DNA of 64,000 nucleotides, from assembly GCA_951812805.1 (NCBI GenBank), contig CATOSZ010000008.1, positions 200,137 to 264,136 on the forward strand, in the 5' to 3' direction. Shown in pieces: positions 28,038 to 37,294 of this stretch. The position numbers were made by a program, and so were the translations under genes. Every line of letters begins with the position of its first letter. The first letter of the stretch is position 1. Source of the stretch: an uncultured Alphaproteobacteria bacterium (lineage in GTDB: Bacteria; Pseudomonadota; Alphaproteobacteria; GCA-2731375). The notes beneath the pieces are model-generated. The model made no database searches. It was not told the origin of the DNA and was given only the letters and a program-made list of their open reading frames with translations.

Positions 28038-29699
28038 CTACTCCTTCGCCCGGCCGGCCAGCAGGCCCTCGCGCCGGTCTCTCTCGTTCGCCGCCGCCGG
28101 ACGCTCCGTCGCCGGGCCCCAGCCGCCGCCGCCGCCCGAATGGATCTCGAACACCGTGCCGGGCGCCACGGCGACGCCCTCTTCCTTGGTCGCCAGCCGC
28201 CGCCGGCGCCGGCCCGGCGCGCGCATGGCGTAGTCATGTGGCCGCCCGTCCTCGCCGCCGTTCATGCCGCAGGCCCCGTGCCGGGCGCCGTCGCCCGCCG
28301 TATTGACCACGGCGGGCGCGGCCGTTTCCAGCCGTAGCTCGAGGTCGACGCCCATGCCGCCGCGATGGCGCCCCGCGCCGCCGGAGCCCGCGCGGAACTC
28401 GTGCCGGCCGAAGAACAGGGGATAGCGCGCTTCCGCCACCTCGAGGGAGCCGAACTTCAGGCCGCCCGCCGCCTGCCATTCGCCGACCCCGTGCCAGCCG
28501 TCGCCGCCGGCGGACGCGCCGCCGCCCGGCCGGGCCTGGAAGAGGTGCCAGATGAAGGCCTTGCCGGAGCGTGGATCCTCGCCCTTGATGGCGATGCGGA
28601 AGCGGCGGCCCCAGCCGGCCATCGCGCGTTCCGGGCAGGCCTGGGCCAGCGCCTTGATGATGGCTTCCATGATCTCCTGCCCGCAGTGATTGGTGCACAG
28701 CGTCACGGGCGCGCCGGGGGAGGCCCAGACCACCGTGCCTTCCTTCGCCTTGACGGTGACCGGGCGCAGCATGCCGTCGTTCTTCGGCACTTCGGGATCC
28801 AGCATGTAGGCGACGCCGACGGCCACGGCGGAATGCATGTTGGCGAAGGAGGAGTTGACGAAACTCGTCGTTTCAGGATCCGAAGCTTCGAGATCGATCA
28901 CCAGCTCCTCGCCGGAAACGGTGACCTCGGCGCGCACGGTGATGTCCTGGTTGCCGCGGCCGTCGTCGTCCAGCACCGCCTCGCCCCGGTAGGTACCGTC
29001 GGTCCAGGTGGCGATGATGGCGCGGGCCTGGCGCTCGGCCGCGTCCATGACCGCCTGGCTCGCCGCCAGCGTGACCTCGTCGCCATACTCCGCGATCAGG
29101 GCCTGCAGGCGCCGCTCGCCGATATGGACCGAGCCGATCATGGCGAAGAGGTCGCCCTTGAAGTCGCTCGGATGGCGCACGTTGGCCGACAGCATCTCCA
29201 GCACGTCCTCGCGAAGGACGCCCTCGTCATAGAGCTTCAGCGGCGGAATGCGCAGGCCCTCGTGCCAGATTTCCGTCGCGGCGGCGTTGTAGGCGCCGTG
29301 GGTGGCGCCGCCGATATCGCTCTGATGTGCACGGTTGAGCGACCAGAACGCGAGCTTCGATGCAGCGAAGACCGGAACGACGGCGGTGACATCGGGGAGG
29401 TGGGAGCCGCCGTAATAGGGGTCGTTCATCAAATAGACGTCGCCGGGCCTGGCCGTCGCGCCGAAGGGTTCGTTGACCGAGCGGGCCGCCCAGGGCATGG
29501 CGCCGACATGCACCGGGATATGCTCGGCCTGCGCGACCAGGTCGCCGTCGCCGGTGCAGAGCGCGGTGGAGAAATCCCGGCTCGAATTCAGGATCTGCGA
29601 ATAGGAGGTACGCAGCATCGCCTCGCCCATCTCCTCGACGATGGCCGTGAGGCGGTGTTGGATCACCGAGACGGTGATCGGATCGACATCGACGGTCAT
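28038..29699 (-). CDS. Hydantoinase/oxoprolinase subunit B, paralogue 1
   Basis: HyuB-family protein of 553 residues, partner of HyuA. Key segments are DPITVSVIQHRLTAIVEEMGEAM, DVYLMNDPYYGGSHLPDVT, NRAHQSDIGGATHGA and HDYAMRAPGRRRRR, then the Gly-rich tail IHSGGGGGWGP. Start ATG 29699; the frame continues upstream only as a shadow in the preceding paralogue. It lies directly between hyuA and a second hyuB with about nine in ten residues identical in the first 130. Confidence 0.9.
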   Translation of the reverse strand: MTVDVDPITVSVIQHRLTAIVEEMGEAMLRTSYSQILNSSRDFSTALCTGDGDLVAQAEHIPVHVGAMPWAARSVNEPFGATARPGDVYLMNDPYYGGSHLPDVTAVVPVFAASKLAFWSLNRAHQSDIGGATHGAYNAAATEIWHEGLRIPPLKLYDEGVLREDVLEMLSANVRHPSDFKGDLFAMIGSVHIGERRLQALIAEYGDEVTLAASQAVMDAAERQARAIIATWTDGTYRGEAVLDDDGRGNQDITVRAEVTVSGEELVIDLEASDPETTSFVNSSFANMHSAVAVGVAYMLDPEVPKNDGMLRPVTVKAKEGTVVWASPGAPVTLCTNHCGQEIMEAIIKALAQACPERAMAGWGRRFRIAIKGEDPRSGKAFIWHLFQARPGGGASAGGDGWHGVGEWQAAGGLKFGSLEVAEARYPLFFGRHEFRAGSGGAGRHRGGMGVDLELRLETAAPAVVNTAGDGARHGACGMNGGEDGRPHDYAMRAPGRRRRRLATKEEGVAVAPGTVFEIHSGGGGGWGPATERPAAANERDRREGLLAGRAKE

Positions 29700-29770
29700 G
29701 GGGATCCTCGCGTAACGGGAAGGCGGAGGTGAGGATACAGTCATCGCCCCCGCGGACAAGGGCAGGTAGG

Positions 29771-31420
29771 CTAGCGACGGATCAGGCCCTCGCGCCGGTC
29801 CTTGGCGTCGGCCGTGGCCGCGCGGGCGTCCGGCGGGCCCCAGCCGCCGCCGCCGGCGGAGTGGATCTCGAACACCGTGCCGGGCGGCACGTCGATGCCT
29901 TCCTCCTTGGTCAGCAGGCGGCGCCGGCGCCGGCCGGGCGCGCGCATCGCATAGTCGTGCGGCCGGCCGTCGTCGCCGCCGTTCATGCCGCAGGAGCCGT
30001 GCCGCGCGCCGTCGCCCGCCGTGTTGACCACGGCCGCCGCCTCGGTCTCCAGCCGCAATTCCAGGTCGACGCCGGCGCCGCCACGATGGCGGCCGGCACC
30101 GCCGCTGTCGGGGCGAAACTCGTGCCGGCCGAAGAACAGGGGATAGCGCGCCTCCGCCACCTCGATGGAGCCGAACTTCAGGCCGCCGGCCGAGTGCCAC
30201 TCACCGACCGCATGCCAGCCGTCGCCGCCGGCCGAGGCGCCGCCGCCGGGCCGGGCCTGGAAGAGGTGCCAGATGAAGGGCTTGCCGGACCGCGGATCCT
30301 CCCCCTTGATGGCGATGCGGAAGCGGCGGCCCCAGCCGGCCATGGCGCGTTCCGGGCAGGCCTGCGCCAGCGCCTTCACGATGGCCTCAATGATCTCCTG
30401 CGCGCAGTGCGAGGTGCAGAGCGTCACCGGCGCGCCGGGCGCCGCCCAGACCACGGTGCCCTCCTTCGCCTTCACCGTCACCGGGCGCAGCATGCCGTCG
30501 TTCTTCGCCACCTCCGGGTCCAGCATGTAGGCGATCGCCATCGCCACGGCGGAGCGCATGTTGGCGTGGCTGGAGTTCACGAAGCTTGTCGTCTCGGGGT
30601 CGGAGTCTTCGAGGTCGATCACCAGCTCGCCGCCGGATATCGTCACCTCGGCGCGCACGGTGATGTCCTGGTTACCGCGCCCGTCGTCGTCGAGCCTCGC
30701 CTCGCCCCGGTAGGTGCCGTCCGTCCAGGTCTCGAAGATCGCCCGGGCCTGGCGTTCGGCGGCGTCCATGATCGCCTCGCCCGCCGACAACGCGACCTCG
30801 GCACCGTACTCGGCCATCAGGGCGGCGAGGCGCCGTTCACCGATATGGACCGAGCCGATCATGGCGAAGAGGTCGCCGCGGAAATCGCTCGGATGGCGGA
30901 CGTTGGCCGCCAACATCTCCAGCACGTCCTCCCGCAAGGTACCCTGGTCGTGCAACTTCAGCGGCGGGATGCGCAGCCCCTCGTGCCAGATTTCCGTCGC
31001 GACGGCGTTGTAGGCGCCGTGGGTGGCGCCGCCGATATCGCTCTGATGCGCGCGGTTCAGCGACCAGAAGGCCAGCGTCTCGCCGGCGAAGACCGGGACC
31101 ACGGCGGTGATGTCGGGCAGGTGGCTGCCGCCGTGATAGGGATCGTTCAGCAGATAGACGTCGCCGGGTTTCGCCGTGGCGCCGAACGCCTCGTTCACCG
31201 CCCGGGCGGCCCAGGGCATGGCGCCGACATGCACCGGAATATGCTCCGCCTGGGCGACCAGGTCGCCGGACCCGGTGCACAGCGCGGCGGAGAAATCCCG
31301 GCTTGAGTTCAGGATCTGCGAATAGGAGGTGCGCAGCATCGCCTCCCCCATCTCCTCGACGATGGCCGTCAGGCGGTGCTGGATCACCGAGACGGTGATG
31401 GGATCGACGGTGATGGTCAT
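29771..31420 (-). CDS. Hydantoinase/oxoprolinase subunit B, paralogue 2
   Basis: A 549-residue HyuB-family protein, the first gene of the three-gene set in transcription order (hyuB, hyuB, hyuA). It shares all main segments with paralogue 1, such as DVYLLNDPYHGGSHLPDIT and HDYAMRAPGRRRRR. Both paralogues look intact, so this is a tandem duplication with modest divergence. It diverges from the methyltransferase gene across about 110 bp, where the promoter should lie. Confidence 0.9.
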   Translation of the reverse strand: MTITVDPITVSVIQHRLTAIVEEMGEAMLRTSYSQILNSSRDFSAALCTGSGDLVAQAEHIPVHVGAMPWAARAVNEAFGATAKPGDVYLLNDPYHGGSHLPDITAVVPVFAGETLAFWSLNRAHQSDIGGATHGAYNAVATEIWHEGLRIPPLKLHDQGTLREDVLEMLAANVRHPSDFRGDLFAMIGSVHIGERRLAALMAEYGAEVALSAGEAIMDAAERQARAIFETWTDGTYRGEARLDDDGRGNQDITVRAEVTISGGELVIDLEDSDPETTSFVNSSHANMRSAVAMAIAYMLDPEVAKNDGMLRPVTVKAKEGTVVWAAPGAPVTLCTSHCAQEIIEAIVKALAQACPERAMAGWGRRFRIAIKGEDPRSGKPFIWHLFQARPGGGASAGGDGWHAVGEWHSAGGLKFGSIEVAEARYPLFFGRHEFRPDSGGAGRHRGGAGVDLELRLETEAAAVVNTAGDGARHGSCGMNGGDDGRPHDYAMRAPGRRRRRLLTKEEGIDVPPGTVFEIHSAGGGGWGPPDARAATADAKDRREGLIRR

Positions 31421-31528
31421 GGCGTATCCTCGCAGGCGCGGGTCCGGGCGGCACCGAGGATAGCGCGCCGAGCCGCGCGGGCAAGAGATCTGCTAAAGAG
31501 GGCAGGGATGGGTCGGGAGAGCGAAGCG

Positions 31529-32297
31529 ATGAAAACCGAACAGGGCTTCCAACAGCACTGGGTCGAGATCGAGCCGGAACGCATGGCCCGCTACGAGACC
31601 ATGTTCGAGTGGAACCCGGCGACGGAAAAGTTCTATGCCGGCGCCGAGATCGGCCCCGGGCTGGTCGTCGGCGATTTCGGCTGCGGGCCGGGCCACGCGA
31701 CGGTCGAGTTCGCCAAGCGCGTCGGGCCCGACGGCCATGTCCACGCCTTCGACGTCAACGCCGAGTTCATCGCCCGTACCCGAGCCCGGGCCGAGGCGAA
31801 CGGGCTCGCCGAGCGCGTCACCGCACATCTGCTGGCAGATGCCCGCCTGCCGCTCGACGCCGCAAGCCTCGACCGCATCGTCGCGCGCAACACGCTGATC
31901 TATGTCGACGATCCGGTGCACACCTTCACCGAGTTTCGCCGCGTCCTGCGGCCGGGCGGCATCGCGCACGCGATCGAGGGCGACTGGCGGCTGACGGCGG
32001 TGGAGCCGGTCGGCACCGTGGCCTGGCGCGCCGTCATCGAGGCGGCGCAATGGGCCTGGCCCCGCCCGCAAGGCCGGCTTCGACACGGTCGCCATCGAGG
32101 TCCTGACCAGCCCGGACACCGATGGCCGCCTGCTGGGCATGATCCGCACCGTTACCGGCTACGTCCGCGAACACGGCGGCATGACGGCGGCAGCCCTCGA
32201 CGACGTGCTGGCCACGGTCGAACGCGCCATCGCGGAGGGCACCTACCTGGCGATTTCGCCGCAATTCGTCGTGACCGCCCGGGTGACGGGGTCGTAG
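31529..32297 (+). pseudogene. SAM-dependent methyltransferase with frameshift
   Basis: A UbiE-like class I methyltransferase: SAM-binding VVGDFGCGPGHATVEFA, acidic HAFDVNAEFI, then DRIVARNTLIYVDDPVHTF and RVLRPGGIAHAIEG. Near 32060-32075 (WAWPRP) the frame breaks. The C-terminal part continues in another frame as KAGFDTVAIEVLTSPDTDGRLLGM… to a stop at 32295-32297. Homologues normally have several more residues at the break, so a small deletion probably caused it. ATG 31529 or 31508 may be the start. Confidence 0.75.
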
Positions 32298-32336
32298 GGG
32301 GTGGAAAGACCACGCGCCGGCGGCCTTTCCACCCCC
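32297..32336. terminator. Bidirectional hairpin between convergent genes
   Basis: GGGGGTGGAAAG (32297-32308) pairs perfectly with CTTTCCACCCCC (32325-32336) around a 16-nt loop. It sits between the methyltransferase stop and the stop of the convergent secreted-protein gene, the expected place for a shared terminator. No long T-run follows. Confidence 0.7.
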
Positions 32337-32359
32337 GCAGACCGGGGCTGGGCCCGGAA

Positions 32360-32808
32360 CTATCTCGGGATGGTCATTTCGCCTTTCCAATCGGTCACCT
32401 GCCGGTTGTCGGGAAGACGTTTCGAAACATAGGTCCCGCTGCCGGAAATGCCCTTGAATTTGCCGGTGCCGGCGCGGACGATCCAGCTCCCTTCCTTGTT
32501 GCCTTCCTTACGCTCCCAGGTGATCGTCCAGGTGTCGTCGCCGGCCCCATGGATGCAGACGCCCTCGCCGCGAGGTCCGTTCTCGCCCCAGAACCCGGCA
32601 CCGTCGCAGGTGACCGGCGCTTCGCTCGAGGCGCCTGTCGTCCGCCTGGAAATTCCCTTGCCATGCCAGACCCAGTAACCGGACTTGGCGTCGATCTTGA
32701 TGTTCTGTTGCTCGTACACGAAGAAATTCTGTCCTGTGACCTTCTCCGCCGCGAAGGCGCCACAAGGTAAGAGAACGGTTGTCAGCAGTATCGCCAGGGA
32801 CTTCTTCA
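32360..32808 (-). pseudogene. Small secreted protein, cut at its start codon by IS66 copy B
   Basis: Before insertion the protein began MKKSLAILLTTVLLPCGAFAAEK, a typical Sec signal peptide with an AFA-A cleavage site. It continues for about 130 residues in a mature domain (VTGQNFFVYEQQN… KGISGSGTYVSKRLPDNRQVTDWKGEMTIPR), probably beta-rich and lipocalin-like, with a few Cys. Function not recognised. The IS lies between the A and the TG of the ATG. The gene body now begins CTG AAG AAG next to the IS end, and the native ribosome site is 2.5 kb away, so expression should be lost or depend on the IS. Confidence 0.8.
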
Positions 32809-32906
32809 GTACGCATCCGGTGAGCACCGCCTTGTCGGTGCTCCGGTAATTTCCGAGTCTCCCCTCTTCTGAAGTGGGCACTTCGTTCGTGTCCACGAGT
32901 TTGAAG

Positions 32907-33308
32907 ATGGGCACGAGTTTGATGGTGGACGAAGAAGATCTCCCTGCCGGCGACAGGCGCACGGCGTCCCAGCCCCGGCGTCGCTGGCCTTTGGCGGAGA
33001 AGCGTCGGATTGTCCTGGAGAGCCTGGAGCCGGGCGCGTCGGCATCGGTGGTGGCGCGTCGGCACGATGTGAACGCGAACCAGGTGTTCGCCTGGCGCAA
33101 GCTCTACCGCGAGGGTTTGCTGGGCGGTGCCGGCGGCCTGGTTCCGGTGACCGTGGTGGCGGACGAGCGGGGTCCCTCGGCGCCGGCTCCGTCGGTCGGG
33201 TCGGGGCGAATGACGATCGAGCTCGGCTGCGGCGCGCGGGTGATGGTGGACGCGGGCGTGGACGCCTCGGCGCTTGGCCGGGTGTTCTCGGCCCTGGCGC
33301 GGCGATGA
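32907..33308 (+). CDS. tnpA: IS66 accessory protein TnpA, copy B
   Basis: Same protein as copy A except at codon 2-3, where copy B carries a synonymous C (32912). Helix-turn-helix with SASVVARRHDVNANQVFAWR. It overlaps tnpB by 4 nt. Confidence 0.85.
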   Translation: MGTSLMVDEEDLPAGDRRTASQPRRRWPLAEKRRIVLESLEPGASASVVARRHDVNANQVFAWRKLYREGLLGGAGGLVPVTVVADERGPSAPAPSVGSGRMTIELGCGARVMVDAGVDASALGRVFSALARR

Positions 33309-33655
33309 TCCCGGTTCGCGGCGATGTGCGGGTGTGGCTGGCCTCGGGCGTGACGGACATGCGTCGCGGCATGAACACGCTGGCCTTGCAGGTCCAGGAG
33401 GCGTTGGGCCGGGACCCGCATGCGGGTGACCTGTTTGTCTTCCGGGGCCGTCGGGGCGATCTGTTGAAGATCCTGTGGCACGACGGGGTGGGCATGTCGC
33501 TTTATGCCAAGCGCTTGGAGCACGGCCGCTTCGTCTGGCCGGCGGCTCATGGCGGGGGCGCCGTGGCGATCTCTTCGGCGCAGCTGGCCTACATGCTGGA
33601 CGGGATCGACTGGCGTCACCCGCGCTTGACCCGGCGTCCGGAGCGGGCGGGCTGA
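33305..33655 (+). CDS. tnpB: IS66 accessory protein TnpB, copy B
   Basis: The 116-residue IS66 Orf2 protein (GVTDMRRGMNTLALQ, FVFRGRRGDLLKILW) is identical to copy A. It is translationally coupled to tnpA through the ATGA overlap. Confidence 0.93.
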   Translation: MIPVRGDVRVWLASGVTDMRRGMNTLALQVQEALGRDPHAGDLFVFRGRRGDLLKILWHDGVGMSLYAKRLEHGRFVWPAAHGGGAVAISSAQLAYMLDGIDWRHPRLTRRPERAG

Positions 33656-33726
33656 GGCGCGGCATATCGACTCGGTCGGCGCAATAGGTCTGGCGGGCGG
33701 GCGCGGGGTCTGATTCACTCCCGCCC

Positions 33727-35286
33727 ATGACCAGCGCCGATGTCCTCGAAGAGAACGCCCGCCTGCGCGACGCCCTGGCCGAGGAACGGGCGGCACGGAC
33801 GCGGGCCGAACTGGAAGTCGAACATCTGAAGCTGCAGATCGCCAAGCTGCGCCGCGAGCAGTATGGCCGTTCCTCCGAGCGTGGCGCCCACCTGCTGGAG
33901 CAGCTGGAACTGCAACTTGAGGAGCTGGAGACGGCGACGGCCGAGAGCGCGGGCCCGGGCGAGGCCGACGACGGCACGACGGTGCGCGGCTTCACCCGAC
34001 GCAAGCCCAAGCGGGCGCCGCTGCCGGCCCACCTGCCGCGCGAGCGGGTCGTGCTGCCCGGCCCCGAGTTCTGCTCTTGCTGCGGTGGCGACAAGCTGGT
34101 GAAGCTCGGGGAAGACGTCACCGAGAGCCTGGAGCTGGTGCCCCGCCAGTGGAAGGTGGTGCAGACGGTGCGGGAGAAGTTCAGCTGCCGGGCCTGCGAG
34201 ACGATCAGCCAGCCGCCGGCGCCGCACCACGCGATCCCGCGCGGGCGCGCCGGTCCCGGCCTGCTGGCGACGGTCCTCAACGACAAGTTCGCCATGCACC
34301 TGCCGCTCACCCGGCAGAGCCGGGCCTTCGCCGCCGAGGGTATCGAGCTCGACGTCTCGACCTTGGCGGATTGGGTCGGCGCCTGCTGCGCCACGCTTCG
34401 GCCGTTGCACGAGCGCATCCGGGCCCATGTGCTGGCCGCCGAACGGCTGCATGGCGACGAGACGCCGGTGCCGGTGCTGGCCAGGAAGAAGACGGTCAAG
34501 GGCAGGATCTGGACCTACGTCCGCGACGACCGTCCCTTCGCCGGCAGCGACCCGCCGGCGGCGCTCTACTTCTACTCCCGGGATCGGGCCGGCCGGCATC
34601 CCCGGGGTCATCTGGAGGTCTGGTCCGGCATCCTCCAGGCCGATGCCTACAGCGGCTTCAACGCCCTCTATGCGAAGGGACGCCAACCGGCGCCGCTTAT
34701 CGAGGCCTCGTGCTGGGCTCACAGCCGGCGCAAGTTCTTCGAGCTGGCCGATCTCGGCAAGGCGATCCGGGCGCCGATGGCCCGCGACGCGGTGCGCCGC
34801 ATCGACGAGATCTTCGCCATCGAGGCCGAGATCAACGGCGACACGGCGGAGCGCCGTCGCGGGATCCGCCGGGCCCGCGTCCGCCCACTGGTCGACGACC
34901 TCGGGAAATGGATGCGGACGGAACGCGCCAAACTGTCCTCGGGCAGCGCCGTCGCCAAGGCCATGGATTACATGCTCAAGCGCTGGCCGAGCTTCACGGC
35001 GTTCCTGGCCGACGGTCGCATCTGCCTCACCAACAATGCCGCCGAGCGCGCGCTCCGGGGCATCGCCGTCGGCCGGCGCAACTGGACCTTCGCCGGTTCC
35101 GACCGGGGCGCCGAGCGCGCCGCCGCCGTCTACACCCTGATCGAAACCGCCCGCCTCAACGACGTCGACCCTCGCGCCTGGTTCGAAGACGTGCTGCGCC
35201 GCATCAACGACCATCCGGCAAAGGCGATCGACCAACTCCTGCCCTGGAACTGGAAAGCCGCGACACCCAACAACATCGCCGCCTGA
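33727..35286 (+). CDS. tnpC: IS66 transposase TnpC, copy B
   Basis: The 519-residue transposase is identical to copy A, with a zinc-finger-like cluster (CSCCGG, CRACET), the DDE core (GDETPVPVL, DAYSGFNAL) and the C-terminal NNAAERALRG motif. It is intact, with intact element ends, so this copy may still move. Confidence 0.95.
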   Translation: MTSADVLEENARLRDALAEERAARTRAELEVEHLKLQIAKLRREQYGRSSERGAHLLEQLELQLEELETATAESAGPGEADDGTTVRGFTRRKPKRAPLPAHLPRERVVLPGPEFCSCCGGDKLVKLGEDVTESLELVPRQWKVVQTVREKFSCRACETISQPPAPHHAIPRGRAGPGLLATVLNDKFAMHLPLTRQSRAFAAEGIELDVSTLADWVGACCATLRPLHERIRAHVLAAERLHGDETPVPVLARKKTVKGRIWTYVRDDRPFAGSDPPAALYFYSRDRAGRHPRGHLEVWSGILQADAYSGFNALYAKGRQPAPLIEASCWAHSRRKFFELADLGKAIRAPMARDAVRRIDEIFAIEAEINGDTAERRRGIRRARVRPLVDDLGKWMRTERAKLSSGSAVAKAMDYMLKRWPSFTAFLADGRICLTNNAAERALRGIAVGRRNWTFAGSDRGAERAAAVYTLIETARLNDVDPRAWFEDVLRRINDHPAKAIDQLLPWNWKAATPNNIAA

Positions 35287-35348
35287 TCCGTTCCCCGCAG
35301 CCGCGCTCCGTCAATCCGAGCCGACCGTGGTCTTGGCCGGATGCGTAC

Positions 35349-35375
35349 CTTCTTCATCGGGTTTCTCCTCACATT
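35349..35375 (-). promoter_or_regulatory. Stranded ribosome site and start of the secreted-protein gene
   Basis: On the minus strand GAGGAGAAACCCG precedes ATGAAGAAG. GGAGAA is a good ribosome-binding site with ideal spacing. It now leads into IS66 sequence instead of its gene. Bases 35376-35592 hold only the presumed promoter region of this gene; nothing else was seen there. Confidence 0.75.
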
Positions 35376-35592
35376 TCCGACCGGACGCGCCGTTGGATCG
35401 CCGCGCCTTCGCAACGTCCCGCATTCCTGGCCGTCCCGCTTGGGGAAACTTTGATGAACTTATGGTTTATCCTGAGGCCGACGTCATGGTCTCGACCTCG
35501 CGCTTTCCATCACCATGTTTCAAGATATTGAAAATATTGGAGAAACATCCAAATTCGGCGCCTGGACCACAATTTTGGACGTTGTTGCAACG

Positions 35593-37272
35593 TCAGCGGG
35601 ACAAGATTGGTCGCAGCCCGGCGAGGAGGCGCTCCCCGGCATCTGCGCTCTTGAAGGGGAACTTCAATTTGATCGTCGTCTCGATACTGGCGAGATCGTA
35701 TTGGGGGTAAATGGGTTTCACCATGTCCTCCGCATCCAGGGTTCGCCCCAACTTCGACAGGGCTGAGGTCCGGTAAAAGCTGCAGACGAAAAGGTAATGC
35801 CGCACCGTCGCACCTTCACAGAACCGCTCCATGGCGAGGAGTGTGGCCTCCAGTTCACCCTTGTGAAATCTCGCTTGCCCGATCAAGAACCTATAGCGTT
35901 CCGGGAAACCGGGATCTACGCGCATCGCGCGTTCCAGATAGGCGATCGCCTCATCGTACTTGCCGGCGAACAACAAGACCTCACCCAGGACCGCCAAGGC
36001 TTCCGGAGCGCTCGGATCGATCGATATGGCCCGCCGGGCCTCGGCTTCCGCACCATCGTGATCATACTTCACGACCAGCTTGTAGAGAGCCAACGCGCTC
36101 CGCCCGAGGGATTGCTCTCCCAGTTCCAGGGACCGGCTCGCCAGGGTCAGGGCGCGATTCTGAAGTTCCCGGGTGTTCCCCAAATGATGGCCATAGGTCG
36201 CCCAACCGAGGGTGAGGTGCGCCAATCCCGCATATGCCGGGGCGAAACTGGGATCCCGGCGGATCGCATCTTCATACTCGGGAACCGCTTCGTCGTATAT
36301 TTGTCCTTTGGAGTGGAGCCGCATCCGTTCTCCGCGCTGATAGGCGTCATAGGCCGCGAGATCTTTTGTTCCCCGATCGACGAGACGGTCCTCCTCCTCG
36401 GGCGTCAGGTGAATCTGCAATGCCGCCACGATGTGGGCGTTGATGCGGTCTTGCAGCGCAAACGCATCGTCGAAGGCCCCTTCGAACGTCTCGGCCCACA
36501 AATGCCCCGCCGTATCGGCGTCGATCAGCTGGGCGTTGATCCGCGCTACCGTGCCTTCGCGCCGTATGCTGCCCTCCAGCACGTAGCGGACATCCAGGTC
36601 CCGGGCGATGTCACGCACATCGATGCTCTTGCCTTTGTATTTCGACGACGACGTGCGGGAAATGACCAAAAGACCCGAGAGCTTTGAGAGCTGTGTGATC
36701 AAGTCTTCGGAAATTCCGTCGGCGAAAAGCTGTTCGTCGGGACCTTGATCGAAGTTCTGGAACGGAAGAACGGCGATCGACGGCATTTCCGCCGGCGCCT
36801 GCGGCCAGATCTCGATGGCGATGGCGACCAACAATGCGGCCAGCGCGATAAGCGCCGGTAGCGCCCAATCGCGACCCGGACGACGGGCCGGCAACGGGCT
36901 CGCCGATGATTCCAGCGTCGTATCGCCGCCCCTTCCGTCATCCGCTTCCTCCAAGGTCCCGACGAAGCGAAAGCCCCGGCGCGGCACGGTGCGGATATAG
37001 TCCTGCCGCTTGCCGCTGTCGCCGATCGCCTGGCGCGCGAACTTCACGGCGGTGCTGAGTGCGGCGTCGGAGACGATCCGGCCGTTCCAGATCTCGGTGT
37101 TGAGTTCGTCCTTGGTGACCAGGCGGTTACGGTTCTCGATCAGATAGCGGAGAAAATCAAAGACCTGCGGCTCGACCGCTGCGATCTCGCCGTTGCGCCG
37201 AAGCTCCCGGCGCGCCACGTCCAGCTCACAATCGCCGAAGCGATGGATCGTCGCCCGCCGCTCCTGGTCCAA
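35593..37272 (-). CDS. Winged-helix regulator with TolB-like and TPR domains
   Basis: A membrane-anchored CadC/ToxR-like regulator of about 559 residues. The N-terminal OmpR-type winged helix (FGDCELDVARRELRRNGE… RLVTKDELNTEIWNG… YIRTVPRRGFRFVG) is followed by one membrane helix (WALPALIALAALLVAIAIEIW). Next comes a TolB-like nucleotide-cyclase-associated domain (SIAVLPFQNFD… FADGISEDLITQLSKL… YVLEGSIRR) and then TPR repeats (YDEAVPEYEDAIRRDPSFAPAYAGLA, YDEAIAYLERAMRVDP). TTG 37272 with AGGGGG upstream is preferred; the longest frame (37356) would overlap gdhA. The signal is unknown. Confidence 0.8.
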   Translation of the reverse strand: MDQERRATIHRFGDCELDVARRELRRNGEIAAVEPQVFDFLRYLIENRNRLVTKDELNTEIWNGRIVSDAALSTAVKFARQAIGDSGKRQDYIRTVPRRGFRFVGTLEEADDGRGGDTTLESSASPLPARRPGRDWALPALIALAALLVAIAIEIWPQAPAEMPSIAVLPFQNFDQGPDEQLFADGISEDLITQLSKLSGLLVISRTSSSKYKGKSIDVRDIARDLDVRYVLEGSIRREGTVARINAQLIDADTAGHLWAETFEGAFDDAFALQDRINAHIVAALQIHLTPEEEDRLVDRGTKDLAAYDAYQRGERMRLHSKGQIYDEAVPEYEDAIRRDPSFAPAYAGLAHLTLGWATYGHHLGNTRELQNRALTLASRSLELGEQSLGRSALALYKLVVKYDHDGAEAEARRAISIDPSAPEALAVLGEVLLFAGKYDEAIAYLERAMRVDPGFPERYRFLIGQARFHKGELEATLLAMERFCEGATVRHYLFVCSFYRTSALSKLGRTLDAEDMVKPIYPQYDLASIETTIKLKFPFKSADAGERLLAGLRPILSR

Positions 37273-37294
37273 GCCCGCCCCCCTGACCGCCGCT

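Larger units (their letters stand above)
32809..35348 (+). mobile_element. IS66 family (tnpA-tnpB-tnpC), copy B, clean insertion
   Basis: The 2540-bp element has ends GTACGCATCCGG and complement. The octamer CTTCTTCA flanks both sides exactly (32801-32808 and 35349-35356), a perfect 8-bp target duplication. It has the same orientation as copy A, 8.4 kb away, so recombination between them would delete the hyu region. Confidence 0.95.

Noticed and set aside
28365-31306. Plus-strand frames of 455 and 525 codons opposite the hyuB genes
   Set aside because: Antisense to two clear protein families; composition is typical of shadow frames and the two resemble each other only because the hyuB genes do.
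21872-35348. Composite transposon of IS66 copies A and B carrying the hyu cluster
   Set aside because: The outer octamers GTCTTTAG and CTTCTTCA differ, and copy B alone has a complete duplication in a host gene.
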